A stretch of 12,798 nt of DNA from CANHEE01 sp043777755 (GTDB lineage: Bacteria > Bacteroidota > Bacteroidia > Chitinophagales > Saprospiraceae). Where the stretch lies: assembly GCA_043777755.1 (NCBI GenBank), contig JAYWHK010000064.1, forward strand, positions 1-12,798. Direction: 5' to 3'. Every line of letters starts with the position of its first letter. The first letter of the stretch is position 1. The position numbers and the translations under genes are program-made. Below the pieces are notes generated by a model. It was given only the letters and a program-made list of their open reading frames with translations, did no database searches and had not been told where the DNA came from. Below, piece by piece: positions 1-7,221 of the stretch.

Positions 1-12
1 TATGTGCCATAG

Positions 13-43
13 CAAAAATACGCATAACTAATTAATATACAAA
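13..43 (-). promoter_or_regulatory. Leftward Bacteroidota-type promoter at the window edge
   Basis: Read on the minus strand, TTTG (40-43) is followed by a 19-nt spacer and TATTTTTG (13-20). This fits the Bacteroidota TTTG-N19/20-TAnnTTTG consensus exactly. An ATG lies at 10-8, only two bases past the -7 box, and another in-frame ATG at 25-23 lies upstream of the expected transcription start. The gene it drives is outside the window, so its product cannot be named. If translation starts at 10, the message would be leaderless. If the gene starts further left, or is an RNA, there is no conflict. Confidence 0.6.
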
Positions 44-394
44 GATTTACAACTTTTTTTTCACCTATTCCCTACGCGTGTAGCGGAGTTACAGTTTAAT
101 TTTCTACAAAGTTAAGGTTTTATTATCAATTTAGAAGTAATTATAGTATAAAAAATATTAAAACTACTATTTTTAATAGTGTTACTATTATTTATGGAAC
201 TTTTACTTTACATTTGTTGTTATACTATTTATAAAATAAAAAGTAACTATATAATATCGTTTATTAGGGTCAATTTTTTTAATTTTATCTGTTAAAATAA
301 AAAAGAACAGACTTTTGTGAACCACAAATCAATAAGTCCTTTCCTTTGGAAAGGATTTAGGATAGGTCTATTCTAAGTTCTTAAAAAAAATATA
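44..394. other. Non-coding leader upstream of the exporter operon
   Basis: No open frame of useful length and no recognisable RNA gene is seen in this very AT-rich stretch. It separates the leftward promoter at 13-43 from the exporter operon. TACATTTG at 209-216 fits the -7 consensus TAnnTTTG on the plus strand, but no TTTG lies 19-21 nt upstream, so it is only a weak promoter candidate; it would give a leader of about 170 nt. The only clear structure is the palindrome at 337-355, annotated separately. Confidence 0.5.
337..355. repeat. REP-like palindrome in the operon leader
   Basis: An 8-bp perfect inverted repeat (337-344 with 348-355) has a 3-nt loop and lies 39 bp before the first exporter gene. 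Its right flank reads GGATTTAGG, the reverse complement of CCTAAATCC. The same core flanks the hairpin at 6902-6934 and recurs at 7202-7210. This suggests one short interspersed palindrome family. It would lie in the 5' leader of the exporter mRNA, where it could form a hairpin. Confidence 0.5.
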
Positions 395-2035
395 ATGGCA
401 AGTTCAAATTCCAATCCTTTACAACGTCTTTTTCAATTGATTGCGCTCGAAAAAGACGAGATAAAATCTGTTTATTTCTATGCCATTTTGAGTGGTTTGG
501 TTCAGTTGAGTGTACCGATTGGCGTACAAGCCATCATTGGTTTTGTACTGGGCGCAGCGATGGTTACTTCTTTGTTTGTTTTGATTTTTTTAGTTGTTGT
601 AGGTGTGGCGTTGGTAGGTATTTTTCAAATTAACCAAATGAAGATTATCGAAAAAATCCAACAGAGAATATTTACCCGCTATGCTTTTGATTTTGCTGAA
701 AAAATACCTCGTTTTGACCTAAAACAAGCGGATAATATCTATTTACCTGAGATTATCAATCGTTTTTTTGATACGCTGAACCTTCAAAAAGGCTTATCTA
801 AACTCTTATTAGACATTCCGACGGCGAGTATTCAAATCGTTTTTGGCTTACTTTTACTCTCTTTGTACCATCCATTTTTCATCGCTTTTGGCTTTTTATT
901 AATTGTTATTTTATGGATAATTTTAAGTTATAGCAGTAAAAAAGGTTTGACAACGAGCTACAAAGAGAGCTCTTACAAATACGCTGTGGTATCTTGGTTG
1001 GAAGAAATGGCTCGGGTCTTAAAGTCGTTCAAATTTAGTCAAGGCTCACACCTCAATGTGCAGCGAACGGACAAACACGTTTTGGGCTATTTGAACTCTC
1101 GAACAGCGCATTTCAAAGTACTCTTGGTGCAATACCGAACATTGGTCATTTTCAAAGTATTGATTACGGCAGGTATGTTGTCGGTCGGAACATATTTGTT
1201 GTTGGACCAACAATTGAATATTGGCGAATTTATCGCTGCCGAAATTGTGATTTTGACCGTCATTGCGGCTGTCGAAAAACTCATCAGTAGTTTGGATAGT
1301 ATTTATGACGTGATTACGGGTTTAGAAAAATTGGCGACCGTCACCGAAAATCCTTTGGAAAAAAGCGGAAACATAGCGTTAAATACTGATAATCAAGGCA
1401 TTGCAATTGATTTTATTGATTTCAATTTTCAATATGACAACGGACAAAAAGTTTTTGAACACTTCAATATGACCATTCACAAAAATACAATTGCTTGTAT
1501 TAAAGGTAAAGCTGGTGCGGGAAAATCCTCTTTATTGAAGATTTTGAGTGGCAGTTACAGTGATTTTACGGGACAATTATTGCTCAATCACATTCCGATT
1601 GGCAATTACCAACTGGAAAGTTTACGTACACAAACGGGCGTTTATCTCAACAATCAAGACATTTTTATCGGTACACTTTGGGAAAATATCAGTATGGGAA
1701 GGAGTTCGATTTTGCCTGAAAATATCATCAAAACTGCCCAAAAATTAGGCATCGAAGATTTCATTCTTGGGTTTCCGAATGGTTTTGATAGCGAAATTGA
1801 TCCGATGGGAAAACGACTTTCGAGTACTGTTATCAAAAAAATCTTGTTGCTTCGTGCGCTTACAAATGACCCCAAGTTAATTCTTTTAGAAGAACCTTGG
1901 CGTGGTTTTGACGACAAAACAACTCAAAATATTATTCATTTTTTAATAGAAAAGAAAAAAAATAGTACCATCGTTGTCGTTTCAAATGATGATGATTTTG
2001 CAAAAAAATGTGATAATACAGTAGAGCTTTTTTGA
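395..2035 (+). CDS. Peptidase-less type I secretion-like ABC transporter with degenerate ATPase domain
   Basis: This 546-residue protein fuses an ABC membrane domain to an ATPase domain. Hydrophobic segments fall at about 26-52, 54-78, 147-179 and 250-295, consistent with six helices in the inner membrane. There is no N-terminal C39 peptidase domain. The Walker A motif is intact (G371-KAGAGKS-378). Other motifs depart from the norm: the ABC signature LSGGQ is LSSTV (475-479), the Walker B aspartate is E499 next to E500, the D-loop reads RGFD (503-506), and the switch histidine is replaced by N531. The adaptor and channel genes follow on the same strand, so it is the likely inner-membrane part of a tripartite exporter. 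From memory, Bacteroidota homologues with the same trio share similar degeneracy, so this is probably a family trait rather than decay. The substrate is unknown. The ATG follows an A-rich stretch without a Shine-Dalgarno. Confidence 0.88.
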   Translation: MASSNSNPLQRLFQLIALEKDEIKSVYFYAILSGLVQLSVPIGVQAIIGFVLGAAMVTSLFVLIFLVVVGVALVGIFQINQMKIIEKIQQRIFTRYAFDFAEKIPRFDLKQADNIYLPEIINRFFDTLNLQKGLSKLLLDIPTASIQIVFGLLLLSLYHPFFIAFGFLLIVILWIILSYSSKKGLTTSYKESSYKYAVVSWLEEMARVLKSFKFSQGSHLNVQRTDKHVLGYLNSRTAHFKVLLVQYRTLVIFKVLITAGMLSVGTYLLLDQQLNIGEFIAAEIVILTVIAAVEKLISSLDSIYDVITGLEKLATVTENPLEKSGNIALNTDNQGIAIDFIDFNFQYDNGQKVFEHFNMTIHKNTIACIKGKAGAGKSSLLKILSGSYSDFTGQLLLNHIPIGNYQLESLRTQTGVYLNNQDIFIGTLWENISMGRSSILPENIIKTAQKLGIEDFILGFPNGFDSEIDPMGKRLSSTVIKKILLLRALTNDPKLILLEEPWRGFDDKTTQNIIHFLIEKKKNSTIVVVSNDDDFAKKCDNTVELF

Positions 2036-2104
2036 ATCTCAAAAAAAAGAAATTTTTAGAACAGTTTAAAAAAAATTCAAATCAAAATTTGAGTTAAAAA
2101 CAAT

Positions 2105-2146
2105 AATCTACACTTCGTGTAATTCGTAGATTTGTGTAATTCGTGT
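2105..2146. repeat. Short repeat unit in the ABC-HlyD gap
   Basis: The phrase TGTAATTCGT occurs twice in tandem (2118-2127 and 2136-2145). The first copy lies inside a 7-bp inverted repeat, AATCTAC (2105-2111) with GTAGATT (2126-2132), that encloses the smaller hairpin ACAC-TTC-GTGT. It fills much of the 134-bp gap between the first two exporter genes and looks like a short interspersed repeat rather than a terminator, since no T-run follows. It could affect processing of the operon mRNA; this is inference. Confidence 0.45.
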
Positions 2147-2169
2147 TAAAAAAATTCGTAACAAAAAAT

Positions 2170-3471
2170 ATGGAAAAATTAAAATCTTTTGATGCCATTT
2201 ACCGAAGCGAGATAAAAAGCAAAGTTCGCTATTGGTTTTTTGGAATTATGTTTTTTGGCATAGCATTTTTGTTTGTGCCTTGGACACAAAACATCAGAGC
2301 AAAAGGTACAGTCACTACTTTGCGACAAGAGCAACGTCCGCAAGAAATCAATGCGCCAATCGCAGGGAAAATCATGAAATGGTATGTAAAAGAAGGAGAT
2401 TTTGTGAAAAAAGGAGATACAATTTTACAAATTTCAGAAATAAAAGCCGAGTATCTCGACCCGAATTTGGTCGGCAGAACACAGCAACAGGTTGATGCCA
2501 AACGAGGTACAATTGATTTTTATCAAGATAAAATTGGAACGACAAAAACACAAATTGCCGCTTTGAATGAAGCAAAAAAGTTAAAAATTGAACAATTGGG
2601 CAATAAATTGAAACAATTAGACAACAAATTGGCGGGAGAAAACGCAGAATTATCGGCAGTCGCAAATGAATTGAGCTTGGCAAAAGATCAATACGACCGT
2701 CAGCAAAAAATGTACGACGAAGGTTTGGTGTCGCAAACGCAATTGCAACAACGGAATCTTTCTTATCAAAATGCTTTGGCTAAAAAAATAATGGTCGAAA
2801 ATAAATTGGCGCAAACGCAACAAGAAGTCACGAATGTAAAAATCGAAAAAAACAGTGTCGAACAAGAATACACCGAAAAAATAAGCAAAGCCGAAGGTGA
2901 CCGTTTTCAGAGCTTGAGCCAAGTCGCAACAGGCGAAGGCGATGTTGCCAAATTGGAAAATGCCCTTGCCAATTACACGATTCGGAACGGAATGTACCTC
3001 ATTCTTGCGCCACAAGATGGGCAGATTGTACAAGCCAAAAAATCAGGAATCGGAGAGATTTTGAAAGATGGCGAACGTGTTTCAGTCATCGTTCCGAACC
3101 AAATAGATCACGCTGTTGAACTTTTTGTCCGCCCCGTTGATTTGCCTTTGGTCAATATTGGTCAAAAAGTACGCTTTATGTTTGATGGCTTTCCTGCCAT
3201 TGTTTTTAGTGGTTGGCCCGACAATTCTTACGGTACTTTTGGCGGAAAAATCGTAGCAATCGAGAGCGCAATCAGTCCAAACGGCTTATTTAGAGTCTTA
3301 GCTTCGGAAGATACTGACGACAAAAAATGGTCGCAACAACTCAAAATTGGCAGTGGCGCACAAGGCATCGCACTCCTCAAAGACGTACCAATTTGGTACG
3401 AATTATGGCGAAATATCAACGGTTTTCCACCTGATTTTTATAAAAATGAAGAAACCTCTAAGGGGAAATAA
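2170..3471 (+). CDS. HlyD-family periplasmic adaptor (membrane fusion protein)
   Basis: This adaptor links the inner-membrane ABC protein to the TolC-like channel. From the ATG at 2170 it has 433 residues: one transmembrane helix (about 21-37), a first biotinyl-lipoyl half (58-90, with NAPIAGKIMKWYVKEGDFVKKGD), a long coiled coil rich in Gln, Lys and Glu (about 105-270), the second lipoyl half (275-308, beginning LAPQDGQIVQAKK), then a beta-barrel region (about 310-380). The C-terminus ends with ELWRNINGFPPDFY, after the barrel. An in-frame GTG at 2143 would add nine residues, but it lies within a repeat, and the ATG gives a normal cytoplasmic tail before the helix, so I prefer 2170. Position between the ABC and TolC genes supports an export role. 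The cargo is unknown. Confidence 0.9.
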   Translation: MEKLKSFDAIYRSEIKSKVRYWFFGIMFFGIAFLFVPWTQNIRAKGTVTTLRQEQRPQEINAPIAGKIMKWYVKEGDFVKKGDTILQISEIKAEYLDPNLVGRTQQQVDAKRGTIDFYQDKIGTTKTQIAALNEAKKLKIEQLGNKLKQLDNKLAGENAELSAVANELSLAKDQYDRQQKMYDEGLVSQTQLQQRNLSYQNALAKKIMVENKLAQTQQEVTNVKIEKNSVEQEYTEKISKAEGDRFQSLSQVATGEGDVAKLENALANYTIRNGMYLILAPQDGQIVQAKKSGIGEILKDGERVSVIVPNQIDHAVELFVRPVDLPLVNIGQKVRFMFDGFPAIVFSGWPDNSYGTFGGKIVAIESAISPNGLFRVLASEDTDDKKWSQQLKIGSGAQGIALLKDVPIWYELWRNINGFPPDFYKNEETSKGK

Positions 3472-3474
3472 ATA

Positions 3475-3542
3475 AACCACAAAGTCACAAAGAACACATA
3501 GCCAACAATTATTACTTGTGTGTTCTTTGTGACTTTGTGGTT
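3475..3542. repeat. Perfect 24-bp inverted repeat between adaptor and channel genes
   Basis: Arms 3475-3498 and 3519-3542 are exact reverse complements (24 of 24) around a 20-nt loop. The structure starts 4 bp after the adaptor stop and ends 15 bp before the channel start. Each arm contains two ACAAAG units. No T-run follows, so a simple terminator is unlikely. In the operon transcript it would form a very stable stem that could protect the upstream mRNA or lower expression of the channel gene. It resembles short REP-like elements of Bacteroidota. Confidence 0.8.
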
Positions 3543-3556
3543 CAATAAAAAACATC

Positions 3557-4972
3557 ATGCAAAAAAAACAGATTTTCATTTTTTTCTTACTATATATAAG
3601 TACCGTTTTCCAAATCGAAGCACAAAACGAATTGAAAACACTAAATGCCGAACAAGTTTTGGCATTGGTACGACAATTTCACCCAATCGCTCGACAAACC
3701 GACATTGGTATTGAAAAAGCACAAGCCGAAATACTGATGTCACGAGCAGCTTTCGACCCATTTTTGAGCAATTATGTAACAAAAAAAACAGTCAATGGCG
3801 TGGATTATTACGACTACACCTCAGCGGAGTTGAAAATCCCAACTTGGTATGCAGTAGATGTGTATGCAGGTATAGAGAACCTATCAGGCAACCGTTTTGA
3901 CCCTTCCGAAACAAACGGTAAAACCAACTATTTAGGCGTAAATATTCCTTTGGTCAAAAACCTATTAATAGACAAACGGAGAGCATTTTTGCGCCAAGCC
4001 AAAATCTACAAAACCATGTCCGCCATTGAGCAACGAGCAACGATAAACGACCTTTTATTAGACGCTATTGAAGCCTATTGGCTTTGGGTAAAAGCCTATC
4101 AAACCTTTAAAATCGTAGAAAATAATGTAAAAATCAATGAAAAACGCTTAAATTTTGTAAAAATGTCTTTCATCAACGGAGAGCGACCTGCTATAGATAC
4201 CGTCGAAGCCACTACGCAATTGCAGACCTTTCAGTTGCAGCAAAATGAACAATATTTGGCGTTTCAAAATGCAGGTTTGCAGCTTTCAGCCTATCTTTGG
4301 CAATCGAATAATACACCCTACGAATTGCCCGAAAACGTCATTCCACAAAGCGATTGGGACAACGCCAATCAGTTCGTCAATTTCAATGTTTCACTGTCTA
4401 ACTTATTGGCAATTGCCGCTCAAAGCCATCCTGATTTGGCGATTTACAACTACAAATTAGACATTTTAGCCATTGATAAAAAAGTAAAATTTCAAGAATT
4501 GTTGCCCAAAGTAGATTTTCGTTACAACCTACTTGGAAAAGGTTACAATGTTTTGAAAACGACCACAAACAGCCCTTTGTTTGAAAATAATTTTCAATAC
4601 GGATTAAAATTTGAGATGCCCTTATTCCTATCACAAGGTCGAGGTGCGTACCAACAAGCCAAACTCAAAATCGAAGAAATGAGTTTGAATCAAATCCAAA
4701 AACGACAACAAATCGACATTAAAATCAAAAGTTATTACAACGAATATACAACTTTAAAAAATCAAATTGCCTTACAAAATAATGCTTTTGACAATTACCA
4801 AAAACTCGTCAAAGCCGAAGAATCTCGTTTTTCCAACGGAGAAAGCTCTCTTTTTCTCATCAATAGCCGAGAAAACAAAGCCTTAGAAGCCTTGGAAAAA
4901 CTCATCGCTTTAAAAACAAAATACTATAAGTCGTTGTATGCGTTGCAATGGAGCGCAGGATTGTTGAGATAA
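3557..4972 (+). CDS. TolC-family outer-membrane channel
   Basis: This 471-residue protein begins with a signal peptide (a Lys-rich start, a hydrophobic run at about 6-20, and a likely cut after A22 in IEA-QN). It belongs to the outer-membrane efflux family, which forms a trimeric barrel with a periplasmic alpha-helical tunnel. Evidence is the long amphipathic helices and the internal duplication typical of TolC: the loop INGERPAIDTVEATTQ in the first half is matched by SNGESSLFLINSREN in the second. The length fits the family. It is the last gene of the exporter operon, starts 15 bp after the 24-bp inverted repeat, and is followed at once by a terminator. It should dock with the adaptor to complete an envelope-spanning conduit. 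Confidence 0.9.
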   Translation: MQKKQIFIFFLLYISTVFQIEAQNELKTLNAEQVLALVRQFHPIARQTDIGIEKAQAEILMSRAAFDPFLSNYVTKKTVNGVDYYDYTSAELKIPTWYAVDVYAGIENLSGNRFDPSETNGKTNYLGVNIPLVKNLLIDKRRAFLRQAKIYKTMSAIEQRATINDLLLDAIEAYWLWVKAYQTFKIVENNVKINEKRLNFVKMSFINGERPAIDTVEATTQLQTFQLQQNEQYLAFQNAGLQLSAYLWQSNNTPYELPENVIPQSDWDNANQFVNFNVSLSNLLAIAAQSHPDLAIYNYKLDILAIDKKVKFQELLPKVDFRYNLLGKGYNVLKTTTNSPLFENNFQYGLKFEMPLFLSQGRGAYQQAKLKIEEMSLNQIQKRQQIDIKIKSYYNEYTTLKNQIALQNNAFDNYQKLVKAEESRFSNGESSLFLINSRENKALEALEKLIALKTKYYKSLYALQWSAGLLR

Positions 4973-5008
4973 AAAAAGGTGTTCGTTTATTAAAGCGAAC
5001 ACCTTTTT
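4973..5008. terminator. Bidirectional intrinsic terminator
   Basis: An 8-bp stem, GGTGTTCG (4978-4985) with CGAACACC (4996-5003), extends through an A5 tract on one side and a T5 tract on the other. It begins one base after the channel stop codon and lies 16 bp beyond the MscS-like stop on the opposite strand. It can therefore end both converging transcripts. Confidence 0.88.
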
Positions 5009-5024
5009 AATTTTACAAATTCCA

Positions 5025-5804
5025 TTAATCTCTCCCAAATGGCGTTTTTATTCCATTTTGGTCAAAATTCTTCTTGATATGTTCTTGCATATAGTAATAA
5101 ACGTCCCAATAGTATTCGCTCACACACCAAACACGGACAATAAAGTGCATTTGGTCTTTAATAACCTCATGTACTAAGACTTCTACCTGTTTTGGTCGAA
5201 CCACCAAAGGACAAGTTTCCGCTACTTGCTGAACAATTCTCTTAACTTCATCAATATCAGTGTTTGGCGTAGTCAAAATATTCAAATCTACACGCAATTC
5301 GCCTTGTCCGCTGACATTCGTAATTGAGCCTTGCGTAATGATGCCATTCGGAATAATGACTTTTTTGTTGGTATTCGTTCTTAAAACCGTATTAAAAACT
5401 TGGATTTCATCTACTGTGCCTTCGTGTTCGTGAATTTTTACCAAATCACCTACTTTATAAGGACGAAAAAGTAAAATAAGAACGCCACTTGCAAAATGCC
5501 CTAAACTACCTGAAAGTGCAGAACCAATCGCAAAAGCCAATGCGCCAAAAACAGCAATAAAGGAAGTTGTTTCAATACCAAACATTCCAGCTACGGTTAC
5601 GACCAAAATAACTTTGAGTGCAACATTTAGTGCCGATGCAAAAAAAGGACGAATAGAATCGTCTAATTTCCGACGAATCATAGAAGCATTGACCCAATCC
5701 GTCAATTTATTGATTGCCCAGAGTCCGAGCAAAAGCGTAGCCAAACCTTTTGCTAAAGTTGGGCCATATTGTTGTATATTTGAAATAAAAGTATTGATTT
5801 CCAT
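5025..5804 (-). CDS. Small MscS-family mechanosensitive channel
   Basis: This 259-residue inner-membrane channel probably releases small solutes under hypo-osmotic shock. Helices lie at about 15-37, 60-80 and 85-115. The third carries the Gly/Ala-rich pore motif (FGALAFAIGSALSGSLGHFA), as in MscS. The conserved beta domain follows (RPYKVGDLVKI, then GTVDEIQVFNTVLRT and IPNGII at 151-156), then an alpha/beta C-terminal domain. The size matches the minimal MscS class. The gene follows a small membrane-protein gene by 15 bp on the same strand, so the two are probably cotranscribed, and it ends at the shared terminator. Channel identity is firm; the specific gating role is inferred from the family. 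Confidence 0.9.
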   Translation of the reverse strand: MEINTFISNIQQYGPTLAKGLATLLLGLWAINKLTDWVNASMIRRKLDDSIRPFFASALNVALKVILVVTVAGMFGIETTSFIAVFGALAFAIGSALSGSLGHFASGVLILLFRPYKVGDLVKIHEHEGTVDEIQVFNTVLRTNTNKKVIIPNGIITQGSITNVSGQGELRVDLNILTTPNTDIDEVKRIVQQVAETCPLVVRPKQVEVLVHEVIKDQMHFIVRVWCVSEYYWDVYYYMQEHIKKNFDQNGIKTPFGRD

Positions 5805-5819
5805 TGTTGATTTTTTATT

Positions 5820-6338
5820 TTAAAATAATTTACTCGCCTCTTTTCTGATGGCGTTCACCGCCAAATCGTTAGGGCTTGCATTTTCACTGATGTGCGCAAA
5901 AAGCACCTTAACCAATTCATCGCTACTGCCCTGAGGGTCAAGCCCTTGTGCATTGGTATTGATAATATTCATCATCGTTTCTTTTGCCAATTTGATGATT
6001 TGCCAAAGCTGGTCACTCACATATATTTGCTGACTGATGTTATGTTCAAACTCTTGTTGAATGGACAAAACCATTGCATATTGAAGGCTTTGATTCGTAG
6101 AAGATGTATTTTTCAAACGCATCATCAAGTTAGGAATAGCGATACGCTCGCAAAACAAAGACAAACGCTCATAGGATTGCAAACGCAAAGGAAGCGTTGT
6201 TTTACTATCGTTTTGTTTCAATTCCAACATTTTCTGATGGTATTGATGTTGAAAAAATTCTTTAAAAAGAAGGTAAGTCGTCAAAAAAACGACCATTCCA
6301 GGAAGTGTGTACTTTAGTATTTCTGCAAAAAGTCCCAT
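5820..6338 (-). CDS. One-helix membrane protein of unknown function (DUF7935-like)
   Basis: This 172-residue protein has one N-terminal transmembrane helix (about 8-26, LKYTLPGMVVFLTTYLLF) and a soluble, mostly helical remainder containing LRLQSYERLSLFCERI and LSIQQEFEHNISQQIY. From memory this pattern belongs to a Bacteroidota-only family annotated DUF7935; the family number should be treated as tentative. It has no catalytic motif I recognise. It sits directly upstream of the MscS-like gene with a 15-bp gap, so a shared transcript and possibly an accessory role are plausible but unproven. A -7-like box (TAATTTTG on the minus strand, 6382-6389) lies upstream, without a matching -33 TTTG. Confidence 0.75.
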   Translation of the reverse strand: MGLFAEILKYTLPGMVVFLTTYLLFKEFFQHQYHQKMLELKQNDSKTTLPLRLQSYERLSLFCERIAIPNLMMRLKNTSSTNQSLQYAMVLSIQQEFEHNISQQIYVSDQLWQIIKLAKETMMNIINTNAQGLDPQGSSDELVKVLFAHISENASPNDLAVNAIRKEASKLF

Positions 6339-6459
6339 AAGTTGTTTGCGCTGTTTATATAAAAAGTATTAATTAAAGCCACAAAATTACACAAACCTTA
6401 TCAATTTTTTATGAGTGTGCAATAATTTTGTCGTTCAAACGTCAAAAATAATGATTCGT

Positions 6460-6491
6460 TTTGCAAAGTTTGAGTTTTAAGCGTAACTTTG
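6460..6491 (+). promoter_or_regulatory. Bacteroidota-type promoter of the Fe-S carrier gene
   Basis: TTTG (6460-6463), a 20-nt spacer and TAACTTTG (6484-6491) match the Bacteroidota consensus exactly. The predicted start near 6496 gives a 5' leader of about 50 nt before the ATG at 6547. Confidence 0.75.
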
Positions 6492-6546
6492 CAAAAATTT
6501 TTAACTTAGAAATATAACGTTACAATAAAAAATTTAGTATAAAAAT

Positions 6547-6891
6547 ATGACTGCAACAGTAGCAAATCCAGTATCTTTGACAAGTGCCACCATTCGTGAA
6601 TTGAATCGTATTCGAGAAGAACAAAAAATTCCCAATGATTATGGCTTACGTGTAGGCGTAAAAGGCGGTGGTTGTTCTGGTTTCTCTTATGTTTTGGGTT
6701 TTGATGAAACCAAAGAAGGTGATGATTCTTTTGAAATCAATGGTTTCCATGTCGTGATGCAAAAAGCGCACGCCATTTATTTATTGGGAATGGAGATTGA
6801 TTGGGTCGAAGGTTTGAACAATCGTGGTTTTTCTTTCAGCAATCCCAATGCAAAAGAAACTTGCGGCTGCGGAACGTCGTTTTCGGCGTAA
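6547..6891 (+). CDS. A-type iron-sulfur cluster carrier (IscA/SufA/ErpA family)
   Basis: This 114-residue HesB-domain protein carries or delivers Fe-S clusters to apo-proteins in the cytoplasm. The three cluster-binding cysteines are present: C43 in GVKGGGCSGFSY, and C106 with C108 in the C-terminal CGCG. The full length is that of the family. It stands alone, with its own promoter at 6460-6491, and no other suf/isc genes are visible nearby. I cannot tell IscA, SufA and ErpA apart from sequence alone, so no symbol is given. Its stop codon abuts the long palindrome at 6892-7221. Confidence 0.93.
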   Translation: MTATVANPVSLTSATIRELNRIREEQKIPNDYGLRVGVKGGGCSGFSYVLGFDETKEGDDSFEINGFHVVMQKAHAIYLLGMEIDWVEGLNNRGFSFSNPNAKETCGCGTSFSA

Positions 6892-7221
6892 AAAAAGCCC
6901 CACCTAAATCCTCCCATCAGGGGAGGATTTAGGTCAATGTCATTAAGCTAAGGAATTTGATTTTAAATGCTTTGCTCAACAACCTAAATTTACTTTCTGA
7001 TGCCCTTACCCTAAAGGGAACTCAGATAAAAAAAGTAAATTTTTCCAATTTTTATGCAATAAAACGGTTATTTTTATTGCTAAAAAACAAATAAAACAAT
7101 ACATTTAGGAGTCATTCCCTTTAGTGTGAGGGCATCAGAAAGTGCTGTTCAAGTCTTTTGCGAAGCAACACATTTTTAAAATCCTTAGCTTAATGACATT
7201 GGGATTTAGGAGGGGCTTTTT
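6892..7221. repeat. Long imperfect palindrome between converging genes
   Basis: The whole gap between the Fe-S carrier and the E2 gene is one imperfect inverted repeat. Matching blocks, outside to inside, are: 6892-6910 with 7202-7221 (A-run, GCCCC, CCTAAATC); 6936-6954 with 7182-7200 (AATGTCATTAAGCTAAGGA, exact); and about 6991-7019 with 7114-7142 (ACTTTCTGATGCCCT, then CTAAAGGGA). The left arm carries an extra 24-nt hairpin half. The centre contains another stem (7056-7064 with 7072-7080). Ends coincide with both stop codons. It may serve as a bidirectional terminator, and it looks like a small non-autonomous mobile element or a REP cluster. No coding frame lies inside. Confidence 0.8.
6902..6934. 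repeat. REP-like hairpin inside the long palindrome
   Basis: A perfect 14-bp stem (6902-6915 with 6921-6934) has a 5-nt loop. The arms carry CCTAAATCC, also present as its complement beside the palindrome at 337-355 and at 7202-7210. The hairpin is almost absent from the opposite arm of the larger palindrome, so it seems to be an insertion or a partial duplication of the arm. Confidence 0.7.

Noticed and set aside
1..25. Partial minus-strand gene beginning MRIFAMAH
   Set aside because: The upstream ATG overlaps the -7 box, and only 10 bases follow the other ATG, too little to claim a gene; only the promoter is annotated.
319..327. AACCACAAA shared with the arm of the 3475-3542 repeat
   Set aside because: Nine bases of A-rich sequence can match by chance in an AT-rich genome, and the rest of the arm is absent.
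2143..2169. GTG start adding nine residues to the HlyD adaptor
   Set aside because: It lies in the intergenic repeat, and the ATG at 2170 gives a normal short cytoplasmic tail before the membrane helix.
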